Shown in pieces: positions 17,201 through 25,113 of a DNA stretch of 38,387 bases. Each line of letters begins with the position of its first letter. Position 1 is the stretch's first letter. Location of the stretch: the NCBI GenBank assembly GCA_026419015.1, contig JAOAAF010000008.1:1-38387 (forward strand), read 5' to 3'. The notes beneath the pieces were generated by a model. It saw only the letters and a list, made by a program, of their open reading frames with translations, did no database searches and had not been told where the DNA came from. The position numbers and the translations under genes were made by a program. This DNA is from Spirochaetota bacterium (GTDB taxonomy: Bacteria > Spirochaetota > UBA4802 > JAGODF01).

Positions 17201-18677
17201 AGTTGGTGGAAAGGCACATGGCCTCATGTTCGTTTCACGAAGGCTCGGAATGAATGTTCCCGAGGGGTTTGTTATTTCATCTGATTTTTATAAACGAGTG
17301 AAGGAAGACAATATTAAGAATCCGCGATTTCGTCGAAAGCTGCTCCATTTTATTAAAAAATACGTCGATGAGTTCACAAAAGGGCGATTCGCGAATCCCG
17401 CAAATCCCATCCTCCTTTCGGCACGAAGCGGAGCGGTATTTTCAATGCCGGGGGTAATGGATACTATTACCAACATTGGCATTACAGAAGAAATACTCGA
17501 TCGATTGTCTCGCGTTGATGCGTGGTTTGCGTACGATTGCTACCGCCGCCTAATTCAAGATTTCGGAATTTCTCTGTATGGGATCGATCGTTCGGTGTTT
17601 GAAAATCTTATGGCGATTGCAAAAAGCGAAGCGGGTGTCGATTTAAAAGAGAAATTGACTGGAACTCAAATGAAGTTGTTAACGAGAAAATACCGTTATG
17701 TGATCAACGATTATGGATATTCAATTCCCAAGGATCCGTATGAACAACTTCTGTATGCGATACTTGCTGTTTTTCAATCGTGGGAATCCCCCATCGCACG
17801 GAATTATCGAAAGTTTATCAATGTTTCCGACGAATGGGGAACGGCGGTAATTGTGCAACGAATGGTTTTTGGAAATATAAAACCAAGCAGCATCACAGGT
17901 GTTGTGCATAGCCAATATGTGGGACGAGAAAAGCTTTCGCTTTTTGGTGAGTATAAAACGCGCGCCCAGGGGCACGACATTGTGAGCGGGGTCGCAAGAG
18001 TATTCCCTATAAGCGAAGAGCAAAAGAAGCTACATGCAAAATCCGCAGAGTACCCTTCGCTGGAAACTTCTTTCCCACACCACTACCGGCGGTTAGCAGA
18101 AGCTGTGAAGCGTATCCGCGATAGTTGGGGCAATGATGTGGAAATTGAATTTACTTGTGAGGATGATGAGTTGTACATCTTGCAGGTGCGCGGCATGACG
18201 AAGCATGTATTTGAGTATGACATCATCGACGAAGAACCAGAAAAACTTCAGAAGGATTACTTAGGGCAGGGGCTTGCAGCTTCAGGTGGTGCTGTTTCGG
18301 GAAGAATTGTCTTTCATATCGATCGAATAGATGAAATCAGAAAACAATATCCAAGCGATCGCATCATTTTGGTAAGGCCGGAAACCAATCCCGAGGATGT
18401 GATTGGTCTTATGAAGTCCGATGGCATTCTCACCTGTGTGGGAGGGATGACCTCACACGCGGTGTTGCAAATGCGGCGACTCGAGAAGTCGGGGGTAAGC
18501 GATTTTTCTGTTATGAGAATAGATGAAAAGAAAAATCAGGCTATTGTAGAATGCCGAGCAGGAGAAAATGGGAGGCGCGTTTTTAAAGAGGGGGACTTTA
18601 TTACGATTGATGGCACAACAGGCAATGTGTTTGCCGGTTATCATCGCACGCGCCCAATCCAGCGCGCATCGATGTGA
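14241..18677 (+). CDS. Giant pyruvate-phosphate-dikinase-like phosphotransferase without PEP barrel
   Basis: 1478 residues. Residues 1 to about 980 are mostly helical and match no domain I know, apart from a conserved-looking block near 760-800 (HIAFGIPSMYGSY). From about 985 comes a complete PPDK-type ATP-grasp: EVGGKAHGLMFVSRRLGMNVPEGFVI, LSARSGAVFSMPGVMDTITNIGI, the GEYKTRAQGHDIVSG stretch and LYILQVRGM. Then comes the swivelling phosphohistidine domain with GGMTSHAVLQM, H1406 being the phospho-carrier. The protein stops at the end of that domain (ITIDGTTGNVFAG), so the PEP/pyruvate TIM barrel of PPDK and PEP synthase is absent. It can plausibly form a phosphohistidine from ATP; the acceptor is unknown. 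The ATG at 14241 has only GAG nearby as a ribosome binding site; the ATG six codons later is an alternative. Confidence 0.8.
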   Translation: MESAITMNRKGAVVVSEDPPRNEHLLKVENLLLPVNHKYGAKLKVEKLIEELRHPNIDWKYVISGLREYLYDYLYDVLPYSEHVLPIVFHYIFVGTQRGKASAIRAADTFFDRYIFILKNLFGKDYYDVTERLFSDFAVNYCHLLIQLSRENLFFGYVNDIVRIVGFLLGEKGDARNIRKLLAEFLYLQYCLYVENAITLSSEKIAHATLILADTSNADLIEHLHSVSREFYLRRIALLHATVLKDCNELFSEENPLLDFTHNRRKWEEISRQIADAVSADTLKSDKVVKSLIAFLISTTTKGKDCDLQLFISKIVASLCEHFVKTGKTDLVRNVISLVMPTLLKEIENGGNYQAAFATIYNIGSTIIKNSDALLIDYFIDFLVRAKFCFPEYSGIAQDWSVIVNSSHLENIRTWLRLIELNPPMMKKLAAALIVNLKLGGVFLKDTDVFQRDISRLLNSDYRDVFYLIISLAAVFPTFYRDIGATGTIRAITEKIDMYHSMDDPIHFLRKQIHVESSSRTVLLMQMMFEFWLTGNLSLLKGLVPTEVYETLPIFLEIDRLKDNPHARELVEEVKKNVGVGENVDFWNFLLTVEPDRFVREAEIIAQQRGDNFTHALSRIVEYFKRRSPAEMGKMLRTVVNKAKNRFSGLAVWDILYSLTDEEIIEICNAQDDAVSCVNREKFLDFIHVYRLVYDKYNFSEIRAFDRLKSYAQDGIFSPPPFFFDALSLNDEIAALDALLLMQEELKEEVLLSPKTFEPLDTIEFKRHIAFGIPSMYGSYKEKKFDTLQVFFHMNIIRARLFEKLLEKFRQAHMKALDFVKIKKLIKLFFKAFTIDGLANQEMSMVVNLLETPQLKISQLRDIIHTLLVIHGEISDRFNEMFAFVIRESIKNIGVEKISKNFAAENSRTFDVEVIVDRFMRGQIMQSPLLQLFDNLLVFVKEKLAEYERDEVCLNSFSGRKRSGVTVRLIQSEPPSNAYEVCAPIWEVGGKAHGLMFVSRRLGMNVPEGFVISSDFYKRVKEDNIKNPRFRRKLLHFIKKYVDEFTKGRFANPANPILLSARSGAVFSMPGVMDTITNIGITEEILDRLSRVDAWFAYDCYRRLIQDFGISLYGIDRSVFENLMAIAKSEAGVDLKEKLTGTQMKLLTRKYRYVINDYGYSIPKDPYEQLLYAILAVFQSWESPIARNYRKFINVSDEWGTAVIVQRMVFGNIKPSSITGVVHSQYVGREKLSLFGEYKTRAQGHDIVSGVARVFPISEEQKKLHAKSAEYPSLETSFPHHYRRLAEAVKRIRDSWGNDVEIEFTCEDDELYILQVRGMTKHVFEYDIIDEEPEKLQKDYLGQGLAASGGAVSGRIVFHIDRIDEIRKQYPSDRIILVRPETNPEDVIGLMKSDGILTCVGGMTSHAVLQMRRLEKSGVSDFSVMRIDEKKNQAIVECRAGENGRRVFKEGDFITIDGTTGNVFAGYHRTRPIQRASM

Positions 18678-18706
18678 CCAATATTGAGATGGAGGAGCAA
18701 AAGAAA

Positions 18707-19864
18707 ATGGCTTCGTTAAACGCACAATCTCCCATTGGTATCAATGGAATTGGAAGAATAGGAAAGCTTCTTGTGTGGCTGATCACTGCAAAAAAGGAAT
18801 ACAAAGAAGTGGTAATATCAACAGGACGCGAAACGGGAAAAGGGATGGATGATTTAGCCATGTATTTGTCCTATGATTCTACCTACGGCCCATACGAGCG
18901 GTTTTTTTTCGGTTGTCAGTCGCCTTCAAAGATTGAAATAAAAGATGGCCATGTATGGATGAATGGTGTAAAAATTATATGGATTACAGATCCAAAGTGC
19001 AGAATACCCGGCAATATCCCATGGGCAAAGTACGGAGTTGAATTAGTGATCGATACCACAGGGAAGATGACAGATCCCACATCGCGCGATGAAAATTCGT
19101 TGCGTGGGCATCTCAATAGTGCGAAGAAAGTTATATTGGTGGCCCCTTTTAAAACAAAAAATAAGGGCGAAGCAGTTCCCGACGATTCCATTACGTTAGT
19201 CGGTGGCGTAAATTTTCATTGGTACGATGATGCAAAGCATGCAATTATTTCGAATGCATCGTGCACCACGAACTGCTGTGCCCCTGCGATTAAGGCGTTA
19301 GTCGACCATTTTGGTGAGAAATTCATTTCGTATTCGCTCACCACAGTACATGCGGTTACTAATTCCCAAAGCGTGCTCGATGTGCTTCCAAAAACGGGAG
19401 ATAAAGATACGCGGAAACGCCGTAGCATTTTGAATAATATTATTCCAACTTCTACGGGTGCAGCGAATGCGGTGTTGGAAGTTATTCCGGAAATTCGACA
19501 ACTTGGCATTGGTTCGCAGGCTTCGTCCATTCGCGTGCCAACCAACACTGGGTCAATTGTGATTTTGGATGTCACAATTATGGGCGAGTTTGACAACGCA
19601 TATGTGCATGAGATATTTAAAAACTATTCTGCAGCGCACCCTGAAATTATGCTTTATTCAACAAAGCAATTGGTAAGTTCGGATATTATTGGAAGTCCCT
19701 ATTCGACAATTTACGATTCGCTTTTTACGCATCGAAGAACTTCAAAGCGGGGAGAAAATTACTACACGATGGTGGATTTAAATTTTTGGTACGATAACGA
19801 ATTTGGCTATGTGAATTCGGTAATGCGCCTTGTCGATCATATTTTGGGAAAAAGGACGTATTGA
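18707..19864 (+). CDS. gap: Glyceraldehyde-3-phosphate dehydrogenase, atypical
   Basis: Phosphorylating GAPDH family, 385 residues against about 335 usual. The dinucleotide-binding GINGIGRIG is at 11-19, the catalytic cysteine C186 in SNASCTTNC and H215 in TTVHAVTNSQ. The C-terminal half (PTSTGAANAV, WYDNEFGY) is canonical. About 35 extra residues lie before the catalytic cysteine. The acidic residue that usually ends beta-2 and binds the NAD ribose seems replaced by STGRETG (38-44). I chose the ATG at 18707 because GGAGGAG lies about 9 bases upstream; a GTG at 18674 overlapping the previous stop is possible. It follows the dikinase-like gene by 29 bases and is probably in its operon. Confidence 0.9.
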   Translation: MASLNAQSPIGINGIGRIGKLLVWLITAKKEYKEVVISTGRETGKGMDDLAMYLSYDSTYGPYERFFFGCQSPSKIEIKDGHVWMNGVKIIWITDPKCRIPGNIPWAKYGVELVIDTTGKMTDPTSRDENSLRGHLNSAKKVILVAPFKTKNKGEAVPDDSITLVGGVNFHWYDDAKHAIISNASCTTNCCAPAIKALVDHFGEKFISYSLTTVHAVTNSQSVLDVLPKTGDKDTRKRRSILNNIIPTSTGAANAVLEVIPEIRQLGIGSQASSIRVPTNTGSIVILDVTIMGEFDNAYVHEIFKNYSAAHPEIMLYSTKQLVSSDIIGSPYSTIYDSLFTHRRTSKRGENYYTMVDLNFWYDNEFGYVNSVMRLVDHILGKRTY

Positions 19865-19906
19865 AAAAATGCATACGTCGCAAATAGATTTCCATAAGGG
19901 TGATGC

Positions 19907-19943
19907 AAAAAGGCGTGTGTGTTTTCCACGCCTTTTTATTTTT
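19907..19943. terminator. Bidirectional rho-independent terminator
   Basis: AAAAAGGCGTG (19907-19917) and CACGCCTTTTT (19927-19937) form an 11-bp stem with a 9-base loop, with T-rich tails in both directions (TTTTTATTTTT on the + strand). It separates the convergent gap gene and SDR gene. Confidence 0.9.
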
Positions 19944-19971
19944 GAGCAATTTCACTGCGATGCAAAATCGC

Positions 19972-20757
19972 TTATTTTGCCAAAAGTCCCCCATCAACAG
20001 GGATGATTGCTCCCGTAATGTAGTCGGAAGCTTTCGATGCTAAAAATACCGCGAGTCCCTTAATGTCGTCCGCTTCGCCCATGCGTGGGATTGGGATAGT
20101 TGCCAACATCGCATCGCGAAGTGGCCTCAGTTCTTCTTTATCCAAATATCCCATCATATCGGTATGGAAAAATCCCGGCGCAATTGCATTTACGTAAATT
20201 TTATATCGCGCGAGTTTTATTGCCAGATTCATGGTTAGAAGATTTATGGCCGCTTTTGATGAATTATATGCGACAGCAGGATGTGCTTCCTCAATTGAGC
20301 CGCGAAAACCCATCACAGAAGAAATATTAATCATTTTACCACCGCCCTTTTCTTTCATTATTTTTGCAACAGCCTGCGAGAGAATCCATACGCCGCGGAC
20401 ATTAACATTGAAAATTCTATCCCATTGTTCGAGTGGATAATCTAACGTGGGAGCTCCCCAGGTAATTCCCGCATTGTTTACCAAAATGTCAATCGTTCCA
20501 AATTCCTTCATGGTAACATCGACGAGATTGAGAATATCATCTTTATTCCCCATATCGCATTTCACGGGCAGACATTTGATGCCAAGCGTTTGTAATTCTT
20601 GAGCTGTTTTTTCAAGCTTTTCGAATTTTCGAGATGCAATTACAATGTTTGCGCCTGCTTCTGCAAGCCCTTCGGCGATGAATTTACCAATTCCCCTCCC
20701 TCCACCGGTAACAACTGCAACTTTGCCTGTGAGGTCGAACAATTCTTGAACTTTCAT
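19972..20757 (-). CDS. SDR-family oxidoreductase
   Basis: Classical short-chain dehydrogenase/reductase, 261 residues. The cofactor motif TGGGRGIG is at 17-24, with NNAG at 94-97 and the catalytic triad S146/S147, Y164 and K168 (YNSSK). The beta-2 region IVIASRKFEKLE has an arginine after the position where NAD-specific enzymes carry aspartate, which favours NADP(H). Overall it resembles gluconate 5-dehydrogenase and FabG-like reductases, so a sugar-acid or keto-acyl substrate is possible. AGGAGGG sits about 6 bases before the ATG. It is divergent from the MATE gene and shares a terminator with gap. Confidence 0.88.
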   Translation of the reverse strand: MKVQELFDLTGKVAVVTGGGRGIGKFIAEGLAEAGANIVIASRKFEKLEKTAQELQTLGIKCLPVKCDMGNKDDILNLVDVTMKEFGTIDILVNNAGITWGAPTLDYPLEQWDRIFNVNVRGVWILSQAVAKIMKEKGGGKMINISSVMGFRGSIEEAHPAVAYNSSKAAINLLTMNLAIKLARYKIYVNAIAPGFFHTDMMGYLDKEELRPLRDAMLATIPIPRMGEADDIKGLAVFLASKASDYITGAIIPVDGGLLAK

Positions 20758-20900
20758 AATTCCCTCCTGTGTGGGATAAGTTTTTCACCTGCCATCGCAC
20801 AATTGGCGAAAACTGACAGGCCTTTACGGTGCATGCGACAGTGTTTTATGACAATGCGACTTTTGTCAAGAAGTAAGGAAAGCAAGTATGTGCAACACAA

Positions 20901-20932
20901 CGTGCAATTTTTATCAATTGACAGATTGCACG
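20901..20932. promoter_or_regulatory. Inverted repeat around a TTGACA upstream of the MATE gene
   Basis: CGTGCAAT (20901-20908) and ATTGCACG (20925-20932) are exact complements separated by 16 bp. TTGACA (20918-20923) lies between them. No good -10 is seen at 17 bp. The arrangement suggests a dimeric regulator site controlling the exporter, although it could also be read as a hairpin. Confidence 0.4.
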
Positions 20933-20949
20933 AGACGGCGCTTGTTGGC

Positions 20950-22419
20950 ATGATTGAAAATTGTCGTATGGTCGCAGTGGAACGAATTATTAATAACATC
21001 AAAAAATTGCTGCGCTGGAACGAAGAAGCAGGTGGGCGCCGTTTAGTTTCTATGGCGCTCCCTCTTATTGTAAGCACAGGCTCGTGGAGCATCCAGCATT
21101 TTGTGGATAGAATGTTCCTCGCATGGTATTCTCCAGAAGCATTGGCAGCCTCAATGCCAGCTGGTATTACTAATTTTACCATTATGAGTTTTTTTATCGG
21201 AATAGCAAGTTTTGTAAGCACGTTTGTGGCGCAGTACGTCGGTGCCAATCAACCCAAAATGGTTGGACCAATTCTTTGGCAAGGATTGTATTTATCGATA
21301 ATTGGCGGCGTGGTGCTTTTTGTATGTGCTTTTTTTTCAGAAGAAATTTTTGCACATGCTGGTCACGAACAGCCAATTCAGAAACTTGAAGTGGTCTATT
21401 TTCGAATCCTGTGTTATGGAGCATTTCCTGCAATCGGTTCGTCGGCCCTCGCCTCGTTTTTTATCGGTCGTGGAGAAAATGCGCTTGTAATGTGGAACAA
21501 TCTTGCCACAACCGCAATAAATTTATTTTTAGATTATTTGTTGATTTTTGGCAATTGGGGTTTTCCCCGCCTCGGCATAGAAGGGGCAGCGTGGGCAACG
21601 GTATGCGCTGGAGTGTTTAATTTTGCGTTATATGCGGTATGTATTTACACGAAAAAAAATAATCTGCAATATCACACCATTCGCGGATGGGCAATAAAAC
21701 CGTTGCTTTTTGTTCGCCTTTTGCGTTTTGGCTTTCCAAATGGTGTTCAGTTTTTCATCGATGTGGCGGGATACACAATTTTCCTTTTGTTAGTAGGAAA
21801 ACTCGGTACTGTGGCGTTGGCTGCCACGAACATTGCATTTAATATAAATACGTTGGCATTTATGCCAATGATTGGTTTTGGAATTGCAGTTTCAACTATG
21901 GTAGGACAATTTATTGGTGCGGGGCGACCCAATGAAGCTGAGCGCGTGAGCAAGGTTGGATTTTTGCTGACATTTGCGTATATGCTGGGTATTTCTTTTT
22001 TCTACGTGGTAACGCCATATGTATTCATACAACCGTTTTCGAGCAATTCACAAACCGTTGATTTCACCCAAATATACGAACTCACAAAGGTGCTGCTCCG
22101 TTTTGTTGCTGTCTATTCTCTTTTCGATACGGCGAGCATTATTTTCGCATCGGCAATAAAAGGGGCAGGCGATACCCGCTTTGTGATGCTTGTTATTGCA
22201 AGCCTCTCAACTTCGGTATTAGTAATTCCTACATATTTGGCGCTTAATGTGTTCGGTTTTGGCATTATTGCGTGCTGGACAATTGCGACAACATACATTT
22301 CCCTCCTTGGGTTGGTGTTTTATTTCCGGTTTCGCAGCGGGAAATGGAAATCGATGAAAGTAATCGAAGAATTCCCATCAGTGATAGCATTACGACCCGA
22401 AGTTCCGAGCATTGAATGA
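20950..22419 (+). CDS. MATE-family efflux transporter
   Basis: Inner-membrane multidrug/toxin exporter driven by H+ or Na+. It has 489 residues from the chosen ATG and about twelve transmembrane helices. The start of the fold is RRLVSMALPLIVSTGSWSIQHFVDRMFLAWYSPEALAA. The second half repeats it (LLRFGFPNGVQFFIDVAGYTIFLLLVGKLGTVALAATNIAF) and includes MVGQFIGAGRP and FASAIKGAGDTR, all typical of MATE proteins. The frame is open to 20599 through the SDR gene on the other strand, so the start is uncertain: ATG at 20950, ATG at 20968 or GTG at 20977, none with a good ribosome binding site. The substrate is unknown. Confidence 0.88.
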   Translation: MIENCRMVAVERIINNIKKLLRWNEEAGGRRLVSMALPLIVSTGSWSIQHFVDRMFLAWYSPEALAASMPAGITNFTIMSFFIGIASFVSTFVAQYVGANQPKMVGPILWQGLYLSIIGGVVLFVCAFFSEEIFAHAGHEQPIQKLEVVYFRILCYGAFPAIGSSALASFFIGRGENALVMWNNLATTAINLFLDYLLIFGNWGFPRLGIEGAAWATVCAGVFNFALYAVCIYTKKNNLQYHTIRGWAIKPLLFVRLLRFGFPNGVQFFIDVAGYTIFLLLVGKLGTVALAATNIAFNINTLAFMPMIGFGIAVSTMVGQFIGAGRPNEAERVSKVGFLLTFAYMLGISFFYVVTPYVFIQPFSSNSQTVDFTQIYELTKVLLRFVAVYSLFDTASIIFASAIKGAGDTRFVMLVIASLSTSVLVIPTYLALNVFGFGIIACWTIATTYISLLGLVFYFRFRSGKWKSMKVIEEFPSVIALRPEVPSIE

Positions 22420-22458
22420 AATATAGAGGCAATTTTTTTGGGTAATTGCAATAAATAC

Positions 22459-22617
22459 TTAGGATATTTTCTTTTTCTCTCTTGTTGATGAAAACAGCGT
22501 TCCTATGGCAATAATGGAAATGCACGCGATACAACCAAGAAGAAATAATCCTGTGCGGGTATAACGAAGTATTGTATATTTTCTTGCTTTCAGGCCGTTG
22601 GTTCCGATCACTTGCAT
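22459..22617 (-). CDS. Small single-pass membrane protein (52 aa)
   Basis: ATG at 22617 is preceded by AGAGGA about 8 bases upstream and the frame runs 52 codons to a TAA. The N-terminus is basic and polar (KARKYTILRYTRTG), followed by one hydrophobic helix at about 23-42 (LFLLGCIACISIIAIGTLF) and a lysine-rich tail ending REKKKIS. It lies 67 bases after the DUF4421-like gene on the same strand and may be in its operon. No family is recognised. Confidence 0.6.
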   Translation of the reverse strand: MQVIGTNGLKARKYTILRYTRTGLFLLGCIACISIIAIGTLFSSTREKKKIS

Positions 22618-22684
22618 TAATTTCGTCCTCTCATGTTATTGTCGGCATATTTGAATGAAAAATTAATCGATATGCGAAATAAAC

Positions 22685-23713
22685 TTATAATCGTTTACCA
22701 AAAAATATTTCAATGTTGCCTGTAGTTGCAATTACCTCGGTCATTTCTTCGTTTAAATCGCGCCGAAAGGTACGTTCCGATGCAGTAAAGTCGAATCGTC
22801 CTTGAATTCCTCCGAAAAGTTCGTCGTCGTTATATCCAATTGAAACGCGAAGATTTAATTTGCCAAATGGTTTGTTTTCTGTAATGCCGCCTGCAGCCGT
22901 GGTGTATTCTTTATGCATCAGGCCCGAGCCGATAAAAATAACGCCAGAGATATAGCAATACGTGAAAAATAAATATGTCGCTGCTATTCCCGGCACAATC
23001 GCAAGGCCGGTATAATCTCCCCCGCGGTAACCAGTAAATTCCCCATAATATATTTCCTGAGATGGGACAATAATTGATCGATTGCTTTCGATTGAGAAGC
23101 GATTGAAGGAAATCATCACCACGGGTGAGCACGCACTTGAAATCTGGCGTTGGGACTGATCGAATGCGGCGCTAAAGGAAAACTCTTCGAAAAACGCAAT
23201 GAAGATATTACATCCAATCGTCTTTGCCGCAATATCGTCTCTGAGAGCTTCTGCACTCCCTGCCCGATAGCCATATTTGTCCGGTTCGAGCAGATAAAAT
23301 CCTTTATAATTTTGATAATACGCGTCGAAACCATATTGTGAGCCGTAAAATGAAATTTGAAAATCGTAGTATTTCGTGTTGCCGTATTGCGTTTCATCTT
23401 TTTCGGATTTTGGCGAATCGAAGCCCAAAGAAAGGCCAAAACCGAGCCAAGAGATGCTCGCACCCCAATGCGCCAGAGTGTTCGGCACATATCGGACCGG
23501 TTGTGAAAGGTTTTCTTGCCCCTTTGGAGGATAATGGCGTAATGCGAGAGTAAGGAATGGGCGACTAATGTATGCGCGAAAGATGATATCGTTTTCGAAA
23601 GTCTTTATTTGTGCTGAGTCATTGTTTTGCGATGAGGTGCTTTCTTGTGGAAGCAATGTTTTGGGAAGTAAGGCAAAAATAAATAAACACAAAAAGATGA
23701 CACATTTATTCAT
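22685..23713 (-). CDS. DUF4421-like outer membrane beta-barrel protein
   Basis: 342 residues. A signal peptide is likely at 1-22 (KCVIFLCLFIFALLPKTLLP). The mature part is rich in aromatic, alternating strands, as in beta-barrels. It follows the DUF4421 pattern known mainly from Bacteroidota: an early RPFLTLALRHYPP block, a VRYVPNTLAHWGASISWLGFGLSLGF block and a closing YNDDELFGGIQGRFDFT. The function of the family is unknown. AAAGGA lies about 11 bases before the ATG. It follows the serine hydrolase gene (86-base AT-rich gap, same strand). Confidence 0.65.
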   Translation of the reverse strand: MNKCVIFLCLFIFALLPKTLLPQESTSSQNNDSAQIKTFENDIIFRAYISRPFLTLALRHYPPKGQENLSQPVRYVPNTLAHWGASISWLGFGLSLGFDSPKSEKDETQYGNTKYYDFQISFYGSQYGFDAYYQNYKGFYLLEPDKYGYRAGSAEALRDDIAAKTIGCNIFIAFFEEFSFSAAFDQSQRQISSACSPVVMISFNRFSIESNRSIIVPSQEIYYGEFTGYRGGDYTGLAIVPGIAATYLFFTYCYISGVIFIGSGLMHKEYTTAAGGITENKPFGKLNLRVSIGYNDDELFGGIQGRFDFTASERTFRRDLNEEMTEVIATTGNIEIFFGKRL

Positions 23714-23799
23714 AAATGAAAAATCCTTTTAAAGAAAAAATTTTTAAGTTCATTTCGGTTTATTTAAAAACCAATAAAAATATTCATAATTATAAAGAT

Positions 23800-25113
23800 T
23801 TATGTGTTGTTGGCAATATATTTTTCATGCAAAAGCCGAAAGAGTTCCAATTCGATGTTGTGGAATTCCGCTGGTTCTTTTTCATCTTTATAGTAATCGC
23901 CACCGTTCATGAAGATAATGATCCCGTATTTTTTTGTTGGATTAAAGAACATCATCCCCTGAAACCCGTACGCTCTTCCGCTATGTCCGTAAAGCGTTTC
24001 ACCGGCGATAAGATTTCTCGTTATCGTAAGCCCCAGTCCTGTTTCCCTGTAAAGGCCATTATGGAGAATTCCCTTCCATTGGACTTTTCGCATCTCTTTT
24101 ATCGAAGCAGGTGAAAGAATGCGCGTTTTTCCTTCTATACGCCAATCGTGCATGAGTGCATTCATAAACTTTGCAAGATCGATTATTGAAACGCGGGCAC
24201 CGCCCTGCGGGGAATGCACAACGGCATTGTATCCAGGTTTCCATCCAACAAAATTTTTTTTCCGCGGTCGAATTCCTCGGTAGACATCCATCGTAGGTTC
24301 GAATTCGTTTTTTTCGGAATATTTCGATTGGTTTTCTTTTTCGCTTTTGTGCGAATACAGTACCGCGAAGTCATCGATGTTTTCGAAATCATCAACATTA
24401 AAGCTTGCGCGCATCCCTAATGGGTGAAAGATGTAGCGATTGCAGTATTCATCAAACCGGAGGTGGGAAACTTTCTCCACAATGGTGGCAATAACGCCAA
24501 ACCCCAAATTTGAATAATGAAAATTTTTTCCTGGTGGATGTTTTTTCCAACTTTTTTTTGAATAATAAATTCCTTCAAAACGTAGAATCGAGGAAATCGG
24601 CGGGGGAGCATCGCTGTACGATGCCTGTAAAAATTCATAATAGTACCCATCATCGCACAACCCCGATGTATGCGTGAGGAGATGTCGTAGGGAAATTGGT
24701 CTATTTTTGAAATAGGGATTTCTAAGAGTAAACTTCAAATAGCGATTCACATCATCATTCAAACGGCATTTCTTTTTTTCAACGAGTTGCAAGATTGCTG
24801 CTGCGACAATTGGTTTTGAGATGGAAGCGATGCGGAAGATAGTAGTTTTTTTCATTGGGATTTTGCGCTCAAAATCAGCGTACCCAAAACACCCGTATCC
24901 GATTTCTTCTCCGTTTTTTATGATGAGAAAATTCATTCCGATGATGCGGTATTTTTCCATTATTGAATAAAGTTTTTCTTTGACGATCACAGAAGCATCT
25001 GTGTCGAAAGGAACAAGTTTTGTATAAAAGTTTGCATACAAGGGGATCGACCCTCCAAAAATAGCACACGACAAGAGTAATAGTCCCCGCACTCTGTGAA
25101 AACAACCGTTCAT
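23800..25113 (-). CDS. Beta-lactamase-fold serine hydrolase (class C / DD-peptidase family)
   Basis: 437 residues, exported. A signal region lies at 10-27; LLLSC (C16) could be a lipobox. The three active-site elements are present: S97-x-x-K100 in RIASISKP, Y200-S-N202 in FHYSNLGFG, and H377-S-G in YGHSGRAYG, which replaces the KTG triad as in many non-lactamase members. The family includes penicillin-binding proteins, D-aminopeptidases and esterases, so antibiotic resistance should not be assumed. Its start is 112 bases from the divergent cupin start. Confidence 0.85.
   Translation of the reverse strand: MNGCFHRVRGLLLLSCAIFGGSIPLYANFYTKLVPFDTDASVIVKEKLYSIMEKYRIIGMNFLIIKNGEEIGYGCFGYADFERKIPMKKTTIFRIASISKPIVAAAILQLVEKKKCRLNDDVNRYLKFTLRNPYFKNRPISLRHLLTHTSGLCDDGYYYEFLQASYSDAPPPISSILRFEGIYYSKKSWKKHPPGKNFHYSNLGFGVIATIVEKVSHLRFDEYCNRYIFHPLGMRASFNVDDFENIDDFAVLYSHKSEKENQSKYSEKNEFEPTMDVYRGIRPRKKNFVGWKPGYNAVVHSPQGGARVSIIDLAKFMNALMHDWRIEGKTRILSPASIKEMRKVQWKGILHNGLYRETGLGLTITRNLIAGETLYGHSGRAYGFQGMMFFNPTKKYGIIIFMNGGDYYKDEKEPAEFHNIELELFRLLHEKYIANNT

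Noticed and set aside
20599-20949. N-terminal extension of the MATE protein back to 20599
   Set aside because: It overlaps the SDR gene on the other strand, is cysteine-rich and non-helical, and is unlike the MATE family start.
23800-25113. Antibiotic-resistance beta-lactamase
   Set aside because: The SxxK and YxN motifs are shared with many peptidases and esterases, and the third motif is HSG, not KTG, so resistance is not supported.
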